A stretch of 64,000 nt of DNA from Chitinophaga polysaccharea. GTDB taxonomy: Bacteria; Bacteroidota; Bacteroidia; Chitinophagales; Chitinophagaceae. The stretch spans positions 62,001 through 126,000 of the forward strand of contig NZ_VIWO01000008.1 of assembly GCF_007829335.1 (NCBI RefSeq), written 5' to 3'. The position numbers were made by a program, and so were the translations under genes. Under the pieces are notes generated by a model. It was not told where the DNA came from and did no database searches. It was given only the letters and a program-made list of their open reading frames with translations. Below, piece after piece: positions 8,905 to 18,482 of the stretch. How positions within the stretch are numbered: the first letter of the stretch is position 1; every line of letters begins with the position of its first letter.

Positions 8905-11421
8905 TTATTTATTTGCTGTATAAGAGCGAATTTCCATGGCTTTCAGGAACGCGCCACTTTGTGTTTGCCGCAGTCCCATCACCAATACATTTTTGCGGGC
9001 GGGCCCAAAATTCAGCCAGCAGCCAGGTAGATAGAATTCACGCTGCGGACCTGCTTCCCAATGTCTGCCAATATTATGACCATTAAGCCACATATACCCA
9101 TTGCCGGAAGCGCTGATACGAGCCAGCCACGAACTTTCCACTGCAGCTATATCTGCTGGTAAAGCGAATTCAATTCTGTACCAGGTAAAGAGCCCATGCA
9201 TTGGTTCCTTTGGTTGAATATAATTGCCTTTACGCGGGATCTCCGTAACGGTGTCCAGTGATACTGTTTCCCAACCGGCAGGGATGTAAGACGGCAACAG
9301 GTATCCCTGTGAAATACCTGCTACATCCGCTGCATATTCCCATTTTAACGGATGGGTGAGCGTGGTATCAGTGGAGGATAACCCGGCTTTACGGATGCCT
9401 GCCAGCTCCTCCATGGGCACATAACCATGCGCATGCCCAAGATCTTCATACACCACATTTATTTCATTGCTTCCTGGTTTCAGGAGAGCTGTTACATCAA
9501 ATCGGTTGTCATACTCATCGGGCTTTATCCTGTCATAGCAGCCACGGGTGAGCCAGGTTTGCGCATCTGCTTTTTCAGGGAACAAACGCTTCGCTGGTTT
9601 GCCATTTACCGAAACGGTAACAATATCGCGGGTGAACATATTGAAGAGCAGGTATCGTTCATTTTTTACCTGCTGATCATCCAGCTTCACTTTACATCTG
9701 TAGAGACTATATCTGAAATCGTTGATGCCCAATTGTGTCAATGATACGCCTTCCTGCAATGCTTTCCACCTGGCCCTGTTAAGCGGATCATCCAATTTTT
9801 TCACAGTGGAAATTCTTACCGGCTCGGGGGAAGGCAGTTGGGAACCGTTGGCGGATAAAGTCTCGGGATACCATTTACCATTCTGAGGTGCAGCGCCGGG
9901 AGGAATTACTAATACCTTCGCGCCAAGCGGTTCCAGGTGGCAGGCGATGGATATGTTGTCGAGCCTCAGGCTGTCTGCTGCGGTATTGCCATCCGCTGTT
10001 TTCATACGGATATGTTGTCCATTCTGATCAATGTTATAAATAGGTTCGGTTGCTTTTGCAATGCTACCCGGCACAATGTCTGCCTGTCCGTTGTAGCCGG
10101 ATTTGGCATCGCTGTTATTCAGGAAGATGAACTTTGTACCATCTGGTGCAATACGGATACCACCCGTAATATTTTTGGGAACCCCTTGTATGTTACAAGG
10201 GCCTCCTTTGGATCTGAGCAGTGGTTGTTCATACTGGCGAATGAAATTTCCGATGGATGTAGCTGCATAATATTTTGGACTGCAGATGCCGCTCTCCCCA
10301 ATGGCAGCGTTATAATCATAGGTGGTGGTCATTCCTCTCGCTCCCCAGCCGGCAAAATGGGTACCGCCAACAAACATATAATAGTTGATACCCGTACCGC
10401 CACCTAATAATGTCATTAAGGAAATAGCATTAAAATGTCTTACATCGGAGAAGTGTTCTTCACTGAGTCTACCGGTAACCGTTGAAAACCATCCACCCTG
10501 CATCTCCGTTACAAAACCAGGAGCATCTGGTTGCCTGTTCCGGAGAGATACCATTCTATGTGCACACCCCATAGCGCCGTTCTGATCAGTATAATAATTA
10601 TCACAATCAAATACCTGCGAAAGCTCAGGATCTTTACTGCCACGGCATTGGTGAGTAAGACAAGTAAATACCGGCACATCTATGCTATTACGTTTTGCAG
10701 AACGATACAAGGCCTTCAGAAAAACCTCCTTATCTTTGCTACCATCCGCATCATATTCATTCTCAATCTGTAGCATAATGATTCCCTTACTCCCTTTTGG
10801 CTTTCGGGTCAATTGCTCTTTGGCCAAAAATTTGCAGACTGCATCAAACCAATGAATGCACCATTTAATGTGCTCAGGGCTTGCACTTCTTAACCAAAAA
10901 CCACCTTTACCGGGGCCATACATGGCCAGCCAGCGCGGATATGCACCGCCTGACCACTCCGCACAAATAAATGGCCCGGGCCTAACGATGGTATAAAATC
11001 CGAACTCTTCCTGTGCCATCTTCAACCAGGCGCTGAGATCTGAGAAATCAAACTTTGACTGATCGGCAGTAGAAGCCGGCGCTACCCGCTCATGCCAGTT
11101 CCAGGGAATATAGGTTTCTACGGTATTGAAGCCTGCCGCCTTAATTTTGCGGAACCGGTCACGCCATAATTCCTTGGGGGTTCTGAAATAATGGAAAGCG
11201 GCACTATAGATAAATACATCCTTATTCTCAATCGTCATACAATCCCCGTCATAACGGATTCTCTCCGGATGAGGGAAATACTTTACAGGAGGCAGGCTCT
11301 GAGTATTGCCTTGCAAAGGGGCCAATACATAGCCGCCCAAAAATAAGATTGCCACAAGAAGCGATGTATTAGTAATACGTAGCAGCAACGCGCTGCTATA
11401 AATAAAAATTGACATAAACAT
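8905..11421 (-). CDS. Exported GH35 beta-galactosidase
   Basis: The GH35 fold is clear. It has WRDRFRKIKAAGFNTVETYIPWNWHE, IVRPGPFICAEW and IIMLQIENEY with the predicted acid/base Glu at about residue 222. The predicted nucleophile Glu is at about 306 in FVTEMQGGW, and C-terminal jelly-roll/galactose-binding-like regions follow. It hydrolyses terminal beta-galactosides, presumably in the periplasm or at the surface, on sugars delivered by the upstream SusCD pair. The frame stays open to 11490, but that extension reads through a terminator hairpin at 11451-11482. I therefore place the start at 11421 (or 11415), just before the hydrophobic signal segment, giving about 838 residues. Only 30 nt separate it from that terminator, so it probably depends on read-through. 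Confidence 0.93.
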   Translation of the reverse strand: MFMSIFIYSSALLLRITNTSLLVAILFLGGYVLAPLQGNTQSLPPVKYFPHPERIRYDGDCMTIENKDVFIYSAAFHYFRTPKELWRDRFRKIKAAGFNTVETYIPWNWHERVAPASTADQSKFDFSDLSAWLKMAQEEFGFYTIVRPGPFICAEWSGGAYPRWLAMYGPGKGGFWLRSASPEHIKWCIHWFDAVCKFLAKEQLTRKPKGSKGIIMLQIENEYDADGSKDKEVFLKALYRSAKRNSIDVPVFTCLTHQCRGSKDPELSQVFDCDNYYTDQNGAMGCAHRMVSLRNRQPDAPGFVTEMQGGWFSTVTGRLSEEHFSDVRHFNAISLMTLLGGGTGINYYMFVGGTHFAGWGARGMTTTYDYNAAIGESGICSPKYYAATSIGNFIRQYEQPLLRSKGGPCNIQGVPKNITGGIRIAPDGTKFIFLNNSDAKSGYNGQADIVPGSIAKATEPIYNIDQNGQHIRMKTADGNTAADSLRLDNISIACHLEPLGAKVLVIPPGAAPQNGKWYPETLSANGSQLPSPEPVRISTVKKLDDPLNRARWKALQEGVSLTQLGINDFRYSLYRCKVKLDDQQVKNERYLLFNMFTRDIVTVSVNGKPAKRLFPEKADAQTWLTRGCYDRIKPDEYDNRFDVTALLKPGSNEINVVYEDLGHAHGYVPMEELAGIRKAGLSSTDTTLTHPLKWEYAADVAGISQGYLLPSYIPAGWETVSLDTVTEIPRKGNYIQPKEPMHGLFTWYRIEFALPADIAAVESSWLARISASGNGYMWLNGHNIGRHWEAGPQREFYLPGCWLNFGPARKNVLVMGLRQTQSGAFLKAMEIRSYTANK

Positions 11422-11443
11422 TATTTGAAACGATTTCAGGATC

Positions 11444-11482
11444 AAAAAAAAGCTTACCCAGTTATAATAACGTGGGTAAGCT
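11444..11482 (-). terminator. Intra-locus terminator/attenuator between SusD and GH35
   Basis: On the minus strand a 10-bp stem (AGCTTACCCA/TGGGTAAGCT, arms 11482-11473 and 11460-11451, 12-nt loop) is followed by seven U residues. It lies downstream of susD and its remnant, and immediately upstream of the GH35 start. It would make GH35 expression partial or conditional. Confidence 0.8.
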
Positions 11483-11519
11483 GCCATCAAAAATTAACCG
11501 ATCTAACAAAACTCTTATA

Positions 11520-11700
11520 TTAACTTGTCCTGGTACGCCCTATAATTCTCTTCTGACCTAAAGAGCCATCTGTATTAACAACATACATCCACCAGATATT
11601 TTTATTTTTTTGCTCCAGGCAGTAGTTGTTTTACTGTAATTTCATTTCTTCTTTGAACCGTTCCGTGTTCTATACTATTAAGATTGCATCCCGGGCAACT
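11520..11700 (-). pseudogene. Possible remnant of a gene between SusD and GH35
   Basis: Downstream of the SusD stop, two short coding-looking stretches sit in different frames. NSIEHGTVQRRNEITVKQLLPGAKK stops within an A-rich run (around 11605-11612). KNIWWMYVVNTDGSLGQKRIIGRTRTS then runs to a TAA at 11522-11520. The composition of both pieces is protein-like, and together they would form the C-terminal end of a lost lipoprotein or enzyme gene broken by a frameshift in the homopolymer. I cannot name a family. No start codon or signal peptide remains, and random frames cannot be excluded. Confidence 0.3.
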
Positions 11701-11719
11701 GACTTGGCTTGTACATTCT

Positions 11720-13459
11720 TTACAATTGCGGATCAAAAGTACCGCCCCAGTTATTATTCTGTTGCAGTTTTGCATTTCTATCCAAACGGGATTTAGGAAT
11801 GCCGTAGATATAGTATTGATCTTTAATAACAATATCCATTTTATCAGTGGCTATGGCGGTGATGATAAATTTCTTATATACCTTATTGATATCATCCATA
11901 GGCTGTACATCTTTTTCACCTGGTTTTAGCAGATACGCCAGTCCATGGCGTTGACGGAGATTGCGTAGATATCCGAACATTTTCCAGCGTCTGAGATCGT
12001 CCCATCTTCTGCCTTCAAAACAGAATTCAATGAACCTTTCATTTTGATACGCTGTTCTGATATCATTCTGCCCAACAGCTGTGATGCCATACCGGCTGCC
12101 GGCTCCCGCCAGGATGCCTGCCCGGGCGCGGATTTTGTATAATACGTCTAATGCTTCATTTGATTTATTCAGTTCATTGGCACATTCACCGTAGTTCATC
12201 AGCACCTCTGCAAATCTTATCTCCGGCCAGTCTACAGCTGCATTTTGAACATTATCCTTGTCAACTGTTTTGTCAATCGCCTTTACTCTGTAAAAACTGG
12301 AATTTGACCAAAGTGGATCCTGGGTTACCTGATTATGTGATCCTTCCAGGCCGGTATTGCCGGAGTAATTGCTGATACTTAAAAAATACATCCACAGATA
12401 GGTATTATGGTCCTTCATTCCCTTCGCATATTGATTAGGAGAACCATTATAGTAGATACTGGCATAAAATCTGTCGTCCCGGTTGCGAAATAAGGTATCG
12501 TATGACATGGTCGCCGGATTCCAGGCACTACCATCTTTCATAGGAAAGGCGTTTACCAGTTCCAGAGAAGGACGGTCCTGGCCAACATTTCCACCGGAAA
12601 AATCGAGCGGGATAAGGCCACCCTGATAATATACTGCTTCAGGATAGTGGAATCGTCTCACCATGATCGCTTCTTTGTTGAGTTCATCATCCCAGATCTT
12701 ACTATAGTCGCTGTATAATCCCTTACCCTGCCCTTCCAGGTATTCTTTGGCTGCTTTAGTAGCGTCGTAGGCTTTTTGCCACTTTGCGGGATCATTGGAG
12801 GGATTAAACAGCGGGCTGGCGAAGAACAGCAGCACACGTCCTTTAAACGCCATTGCGGCCCCCTTATCGATCCTGCCAATATCTCCACTGGTCCATGCAT
12901 CTGGCAGGAGCGTAATGGCATCGTCCAGGTCTTTAATAATCTGCGTAACACACTCAGATGTTTTACTTCTTGGCATGGCCAGCGCTGTGAGATCCTGCGT
13001 AGGCGCCTGCGCCGTCAGGATCAACGGTACTCCTCCGTAATTTTTCACCAGGCCATAATAAGCCCATGCTCTCCAAAAAAGCGACTGTGCTTTAATCTGG
13101 TTGCGGGAAGTCTGATCAAAAGTAGCCTTGTCAATATTATCCAGCAGCATATTGATGGTGCGGATCTTGTCGTACACGCCAAAGCCGTCGTTGGAATCAA
13201 AGGTAGCCATCCCGGTCAACCAATCATCTGTTTGCTTTCGATAAGGCACCCCTTCATCAGTTCCGTTAGCGCTGCCGCCAGGATTACCCGGCATTAAATT
13301 GGCGTAGATATCATCCAGGTATGCGCGGGCAATACTGGCGTTGGTCCATACATCGGAGGGAGAAACAGCGGTAAGGTTCTGTTTATCCAGAATTTTTGTA
13401 CATCCGCTAAAGCAACCTGTAGCCGCTATTATGATAGGTAGTATGAATAATCTCTTCAT
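11720..13459 (-). CDS. RagB/SusD-family nutrient-binding lipoprotein
   Basis: The protein has 579 residues with a lipoprotein signal (FSGC, Cys20). The SusD N-terminus (SPSDVWTNASIARAYLDDIYANLMPG), the core helix pair (NQIKAQSLFWRAWAYYGLVKNYGGVPLI) and the C-terminal FIEFCFEGRRWDDLRRWKMFG are all present. It is the surface lid for the SusC encoded 12 nt upstream. With GH35 downstream and the ECF sigma/FecR pair upstream, it fits a polysaccharide-utilisation locus acting on a galactose-containing glycan. The substrate is inferred only from GH35. Confidence 0.94.
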   Translation of the reverse strand: MKRLFILPIIIAATGCFSGCTKILDKQNLTAVSPSDVWTNASIARAYLDDIYANLMPGNPGGSANGTDEGVPYRKQTDDWLTGMATFDSNDGFGVYDKIRTINMLLDNIDKATFDQTSRNQIKAQSLFWRAWAYYGLVKNYGGVPLILTAQAPTQDLTALAMPRSKTSECVTQIIKDLDDAITLLPDAWTSGDIGRIDKGAAMAFKGRVLLFFASPLFNPSNDPAKWQKAYDATKAAKEYLEGQGKGLYSDYSKIWDDELNKEAIMVRRFHYPEAVYYQGGLIPLDFSGGNVGQDRPSLELVNAFPMKDGSAWNPATMSYDTLFRNRDDRFYASIYYNGSPNQYAKGMKDHNTYLWMYFLSISNYSGNTGLEGSHNQVTQDPLWSNSSFYRVKAIDKTVDKDNVQNAAVDWPEIRFAEVLMNYGECANELNKSNEALDVLYKIRARAGILAGAGSRYGITAVGQNDIRTAYQNERFIEFCFEGRRWDDLRRWKMFGYLRNLRQRHGLAYLLKPGEKDVQPMDDINKVYKKFIITAIATDKMDIVIKDQYYIYGIPKSRLDRNAKLQQNNNWGGTFDPQL

Positions 13460-13471
13460 CTTTGACTATTG

Positions 13472-16400
13472 TTAGAACTGAACATTAAATCCTAAAACAA
13501 AATTCTTCATGATAGGGTAGCTGGTAAAGCCTCCTATTTCAGGATCATAGAATTTAAATTTGGACAGATAGAAAAGGTTGGTACCAGAAGCATACACCTG
13601 GATATTACTGATACCCGTAATCCTCAATACCGATTTAGGAATATTATAACCCAGGTTCAGGTATTTCATTCGTACAAAATCAGCCCGGTAGGTATTATAG
13701 GTGGATACTTCCTTGTAACCATTGGCTCTCGCATCTCCCCCTGTATACAATTTCGGTGTACTACCTCCAGGGTTGGTGGATGACCAGGCATCTTCATGAT
13801 AAATTGGAATTTTTCCGCCGCCTCCTAGGCTTCTGCCCCATGCATCGTTGTAAGTCAAATTAAATCCTGCCGTGCCAGCAAAAAGCATATCCAGCGTAAA
13901 TCCTTTATAGTTGAAGTTCAGCAGGAGTCCAAAAGATACGGGCGCCTTATCGGGTCCCATGTAATTTCCGATCACCTTTTTATCATAGGAATCTATTTTC
14001 CCGTCAGGTTTTCCATCGGGCCCACTGATATCTTCAAAATTCATCATACCCAGCTCAGGTTTGGCGCCTAATATGGTGTAGTTTGCAGGCAGTTTATCAA
14101 TATCTGCCTGAGACCGGAGAATGCCAGTGGCCTGGTAACCGGTACCGTAGGAAGAAGTTTTGCCTTCCGGATTATCATAAGGCTGCACATTGGTGGCATG
14201 GTCTTTAAGAATGGTTTTAGTGGTGGCTAAACCAAATGTTCCTTTGATGTTATAAGTAAATGCTTTTGATGGGTTACTAGTAAATCCCAATTCAAAGTCA
14301 ATCCCTTTAGCATCCCCTATTCCATAATTGCTCGCAGGTAGTTTGCCGCCAAATTCTGAAGGCAGTACCAATGCCCGCTCCCCCAGAATTTCATAAGTAT
14401 GCTTTTTCCATAGTTCAGTAGTGAAACTCAATTGATCCAGTATCCTCAGATCAACGCCAATATTCACCGATTTTGATTTTTCCCAGGTAAGGGAAGAGGT
14501 GGGAATACCGCCATAACTGAGCCGCGGCATAGCATTAGCAGGGTTACCTACGTAAAAAGTACTTGTCTGGATATTATATTGGTCCACCCATTTCCAGCCA
14601 CCAATACCATCATCGCCCGTAATACCATAGGAACCACGGAGTTTGATCATATTAACGGTTTTGAAAAGGTTGGAAGACTTATACCAGCTTTCCTCTGAAG
14701 CCAGCCAACCGCCAGAAACGGATGGAAACCAACCCCAACGCTGGTCAGGAGCAAACTTAATAGAGCCATCTCTTCTAACTGAGCTGGAGAAAAAATATTT
14801 ACCACCATACTCATAGATCAATCTTCCTATATAAGATAAACGGGCATCCTGTCCTTCTTTACCGGTTGTGCCCCAATCACTGTTATTCTTGCTGGCAGCA
14901 AAAAACTGATCAACAGGAAAAAGCGGGAAGTTATTTCTGGATGCACCAAAATAGTAGCTCTGATATTCATATTGCTCATAAACGGCTGTAGCCCCTATAT
15001 AGTGCTTGCCAAAATGCCTGTCATAGTTGATCTGCGTATTAAACTGGTAAGCATCTGATTTCGTATATTCATTACTGATATACTCCAATACCGGGTTACC
15101 GCTTTTCACGGTGCCGATTATCTCATCCGTCACAATCCGACTGTTAGGCCCGGTACGTTTGAAATTATAAAGGGTCTGTTTTTGTCCAAATTCCTTCACA
15201 AAATTATTATCGATATTCCTGCTGTAGGAAGTGTGTAAGGAGAGTCCTTGTACAAAAGGTACGTTATAGTCCACCTTGATTAACGCATCCACATGCTGGT
15301 CATTATTTCTCATATAACCACTGTTCTTCATCATTTCAGGCAGATTCCCTACCCATCCCGGGTTAACGGGCTTTCCATCCACATAAGGAATAGAAAATAC
15401 ATCCCAATACAACAGTTTTCCCCATAGCCCGCTTAAATCAGCGCTATTGTCATCCAGGAAATTAAACCGGTTACTCGTTCCATAAGTATTGGCCAGATTC
15501 AGACTCACTGTAAGGTCTTTTGTTATTTTGGAGGAAATATTGGAACGGAGATTATATTTTTTATACCAGACATTAGGCAGGAATCCATTTTCATTGAAGA
15601 AAGACCCTCCGAAATAATAGGTAAACTTATCATTTCCGCCGGATAAGCTTACGGAGTGCTTCTGGCTATTGGGATTCTTGTATACGGCATTAAAATTGGC
15701 CATCCCACCGGGATTAGCCTTCAGTACCCAATCAATTTCTTCATCAGAAATACCTCCCTCAACTGACTGCGTAGTTTTCAACGCCGTTTTCATATCCATA
15801 TACTTTGGATAACTAGATACTCTTTCCGTGCTGAAAATAGCATTGTACTCAACTCGCATTTTGCCCGACACACCTTTTTTGGTAGTTACGAGTATAACAC
15901 CGTTTGCGGCTCTCGAGCCATATACGGCCGCGGAAGCAGCGTCTTTCAGTACACTGATCTGGTCTACCTCATTTGGATCTAATGCATCAAAACTGGTTTT
16001 ATCTCTGACAATACCGTCGATAACATACAAGGGGTCACTGGCATTCCAGGAGGCAGAGGCGCGTACCCTGACACTAGATCCCGTACCAGGTGCGCCGGTG
16101 GAAGACCTCACATACATACCAGCAAGCCGTCCTGCCAATACGTTAGATAAGTTAGACGCAGGTATTTTGTCCATGTCCTTCGCCTGAATAGTGGATATAG
16201 CACCTGTCATTGAAATCTTCTTCTGCGTACCATATCCCACTGCTACTATTTCATTCATCCCTACCACATTTTCTTCCATGATAATATCCAGTGCCCGTTT
16301 ACCCTCCAACTTCGCTTCCACCGTTTTCATACCAATGAAAGTAAAAGTGATCACGCTTTCAGGTGGTACACCTGATAAGGCATATTCGCCGTTTCCATTG

Positions 16401-16891
16401 GTCACCGTACCTTTGGAAGACCCTTTGACCTTTACCGTAACACCCGGTATTGGCGCACCTTTTCCACCGGTAACAACACCCCGCAACACCGGTAATGAAT
16501 CTTTCGGAGTTGCTACTGACGGAGCTTCCTTCTTTTTGATCAGAATTGTTTTTTCCACCACCGAATAAGTGTAATTATTTGATGGAAAACAAAGGCTAAG
16601 CACTTTATCAATACTGCCTTTTTCTACATGAATCGATACAAGATCATCTTTGGATAGCAAATCCAGATCGCACAGAAAATAATAGCCGGTTTGTTGCTGC
16701 AATTGCAGGAATACTTTTTTGAGAGGTACCTTCTCAACAGACAAGGTTATTTCTTGCGAAAAGCCCTTTGCGCTTACCTGTAAACAGGCTGCCAACATAA
16801 AAACAGCTGTCCATTTCATTACTGAAAAGATTTTGGCTTGGCAAGGGCGCATACGGCTTACTTTACTTATTCCTCTCCAATTTTTCTTCAT
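13472..16891 (-). CDS. SusC/RagA-family TonB-linked receptor with STN signalling domain
   Basis: The frame is open from 17008, but the ATG at 16891 (MKKNWRGISKV) gives a sensible signal segment and a 1139-residue protein. Domains in order are a signal peptide (about 15-45), the STN domain (about 46-105: ITLSVEKVPLKKVFLQLQQQTGYYF), a carboxypeptidase-regulatory-like domain (about 115-200), the plug (SDPLYVIDGIV, ISVLKDAASAAVYGSRAANGVILVTTKKG) and the barrel. STN domains contact a FecR-type anti-sigma factor in the periplasm, and the FecR and sigma genes are directly upstream. It therefore both imports its ligand and signals its presence. A hairpin between fecR and this gene may tune the ratio of regulators to transporter. 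Confidence 0.95.
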   Translation of the reverse strand: MKKNWRGISKVSRMRPCQAKIFSVMKWTAVFMLAACLQVSAKGFSQEITLSVEKVPLKKVFLQLQQQTGYYFLCDLDLLSKDDLVSIHVEKGSIDKVLSLCFPSNNYTYSVVEKTILIKKKEAPSVATPKDSLPVLRGVVTGGKGAPIPGVTVKVKGSSKGTVTNGNGEYALSGVPPESVITFTFIGMKTVEAKLEGKRALDIIMEENVVGMNEIVAVGYGTQKKISMTGAISTIQAKDMDKIPASNLSNVLAGRLAGMYVRSSTGAPGTGSSVRVRASASWNASDPLYVIDGIVRDKTSFDALDPNEVDQISVLKDAASAAVYGSRAANGVILVTTKKGVSGKMRVEYNAIFSTERVSSYPKYMDMKTALKTTQSVEGGISDEEIDWVLKANPGGMANFNAVYKNPNSQKHSVSLSGGNDKFTYYFGGSFFNENGFLPNVWYKKYNLRSNISSKITKDLTVSLNLANTYGTSNRFNFLDDNSADLSGLWGKLLYWDVFSIPYVDGKPVNPGWVGNLPEMMKNSGYMRNNDQHVDALIKVDYNVPFVQGLSLHTSYSRNIDNNFVKEFGQKQTLYNFKRTGPNSRIVTDEIIGTVKSGNPVLEYISNEYTKSDAYQFNTQINYDRHFGKHYIGATAVYEQYEYQSYYFGASRNNFPLFPVDQFFAASKNNSDWGTTGKEGQDARLSYIGRLIYEYGGKYFFSSSVRRDGSIKFAPDQRWGWFPSVSGGWLASEESWYKSSNLFKTVNMIKLRGSYGITGDDGIGGWKWVDQYNIQTSTFYVGNPANAMPRLSYGGIPTSSLTWEKSKSVNIGVDLRILDQLSFTTELWKKHTYEILGERALVLPSEFGGKLPASNYGIGDAKGIDFELGFTSNPSKAFTYNIKGTFGLATTKTILKDHATNVQPYDNPEGKTSSYGTGYQATGILRSQADIDKLPANYTILGAKPELGMMNFEDISGPDGKPDGKIDSYDKKVIGNYMGPDKAPVSFGLLLNFNYKGFTLDMLFAGTAGFNLTYNDAWGRSLGGGGKIPIYHEDAWSSTNPGGSTPKLYTGGDARANGYKEVSTYNTYRADFVRMKYLNLGYNIPKSVLRITGISNIQVYASGTNLFYLSKFKFYDPEIGGFTSYPIMKNFVLGFNVQF

Positions 16892-17072
16892 TCCCGTGGT
16901 CTTCTTAATCGTGGAACTTTCTCTTGTAAATTGATCGCCTGTATTACCTGTAAGAGTGAAGCATAGGGGACCCGTTCGCGTGCCCTTGCGAAAATCAATA
17001 AATAACATAAATTTGCATTGTTAGGTAATTGAAAACAATTGTTTAGAGCGATTGTAGAATATTACAAAACCA

Positions 17073-17105
17073 ACCGGGAGCATTAGGCCGCTTCCCGGTT
17101 TTTTT
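17073..17105. terminator. Hairpin with U-tract between fecR and susC
   Basis: Near-perfect stem (17073-17081 with 17090-17099, one bulged base, 8-nt loop). A run of seven T follows on the plus strand, making a strong plus-strand terminator shape. On the minus strand, the direction of the flanking genes, the stem is followed by TTGGTTTTG, which is a weaker U-tract, so it would act as a partial attenuator after fecR. No plus-strand gene feeds into it. Confidence 0.55.
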
Positions 17106-17201
17106 GTTATTTGTACTCAGGTGCTTTTTACTTCATTATAAATTTTGATGTTGTTTAAAAGTGAGAACTGTGGTGGTTTTAAATTGGCGGAATACTATAA
17201 T

Positions 17202-18365
17202 TTAATGAGATTTGGATGTCACAATCAGTTTTTTACCCTCCTGACGGAAATGAACGTCTGTTCCTTCCAATATTTTTAGTACGGTTGACAAAGCCTCCTG
17301 ACGACTCAGCACTCCAATAAACTTCCGGGTGGGCATTTTGCCCTCAAATTGCACTTCCACATCATACCATCTGGCAATTTTCCTGGTAATGGTGACGATA
17401 TCATCATTCTCAAACCGGAACAGTCCTTTTGTCCATGCGATAGCGATATCTGCATCAACTTCTTTTTTCGTGAACTCAGTTGCCCCCTCTTCATAGTTAG
17501 CTTCCTGACCCGGTTTGAGCATCACCGCTGCCTGATTGGATTGCAGTTTAACAGCACCGTCCACCAATGTAGTCAGGATCTGTTTTTCTTCCTTATAAGC
17601 ACAAATGTTGAAACTGGTACCCAGAACATTTACTACGATCCCCCCTACCTTTACCTTGAAAGGATGAGCGGCCTGTTGTACCACCTCAAAATAAGCTTCT
17701 CCTGTCAGGACTACCTCTCTTTCTGCGCCAGTAAATGCCGTCGGATAATATAAAGAGGAAGCTGCATTCAGCCACACTTTGGTTCCGTCAGGCAGAATAA
17801 CCTTATATTGTCCACCTTTGGGAGTAATCAGGGTATGATACGCCACTGTTGGCGGCGCCGACTGACCAGCTATATATTCTATCGTTCCACTGTCCTTGCC
17901 GATGATAGCGTTTTCTGTTTGTTTGCCAAACACATGACCTGTACTCTCATCTAAGGGGACCACCCTTCCATTGGAAAGTTTCAGTATTGCTTTATTGGAA
18001 CCAGGCTGATTATCGGCTTTAGCAATCATCACAGTTTCTTGCTGTTTATTTGTCTTCCCTGCAAAATAATACCCCACCGCGAGCAGCAATAGAATAGCCG
18101 CTGCTGCTGAAGTCCAGCGTTTCCACCCGTGTAACCTTAAAAGCGGACGATCTGTTTCATCCAGCCTGCGTTCCATTCTTGCAGAAAATGCCTCGAGATC
18201 AGGAGCAGGTTCCATTTCTTCTACCCCACTTTCGTCCAATACCTTATGAAAGGTATCAGCATCTACTTCTTCCAGCCATCCCCTTAACAGGCCATTTTCT
18301 TCCGGAGTCAAAACACCGGCCGCATATTTTCTTAAAAGCGTTATTATTTTCCTTTGCTCCATCAT
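17202..18365 (-). CDS. FecR-family anti-sigma factor
   Basis: The 387-residue protein has an N-terminal cytoplasmic sigma-binding helical region (1-80), one membrane segment at about 85-102 (SAAAAILLLLAVGYYFAG) and a periplasmic FecR domain (PKGGQYKVILPDGTKVWLNAASSLYYP; FKVKVGGIVVNVLGTSFNICAY). The C-terminal DUF4974-type STN-like module is at about 310-385. It holds the ECF sigma factor encoded upstream until the STN domain of the downstream SusC signals ligand occupancy. Spacing to the sigma gene is about 117 nt. The pair with the STN-SusC is the standard Bacteroidota trans-envelope switch. Confidence 0.95.
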   Translation of the reverse strand: MMEQRKIITLLRKYAAGVLTPEENGLLRGWLEEVDADTFHKVLDESGVEEMEPAPDLEAFSARMERRLDETDRPLLRLHGWKRWTSAAAAILLLLAVGYYFAGKTNKQQETVMIAKADNQPGSNKAILKLSNGRVVPLDESTGHVFGKQTENAIIGKDSGTIEYIAGQSAPPTVAYHTLITPKGGQYKVILPDGTKVWLNAASSLYYPTAFTGAEREVVLTGEAYFEVVQQAAHPFKVKVGGIVVNVLGTSFNICAYKEEKQILTTLVDGAVKLQSNQAAVMLKPGQEANYEEGATEFTKKEVDADIAIAWTKGLFRFENDDIVTITRKIARWYDVEVQFEGKMPTRKFIGVLSRQEALSTVLKILEGTDVHFRQEGKKLIVTSKSH

Positions 18366-18482
18366 AGTAAAGTAGAGAGTTGAAAAAAGGGGAAACGATA
18401 CCTCCCAATGATGCTTTCAAAACGTTCTTACATTAGTAAGACTGTTCTCAGTTAAATCCGGATACCATTTCCTGAAAAAAAT

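Noticed and set aside
11422..11490. N-terminal extension of GH35 to 11490
   Set aside because: It would translate through a terminator hairpin with U-tract and adds no family sequence; the hydrophobic signal segment begins after the Met at 11421.
12776..13297. 173-codon plus-strand frame opposite SusD
   Set aside because: Antisense to a conserved SusD coding region with no independent support.
16892..17008. N-terminal extension of the STN-SusC to 17008
   Set aside because: The extra 39 residues are polar and unlike a signal peptide; the ATG at 16891 places the hydrophobic segment normally before STN.
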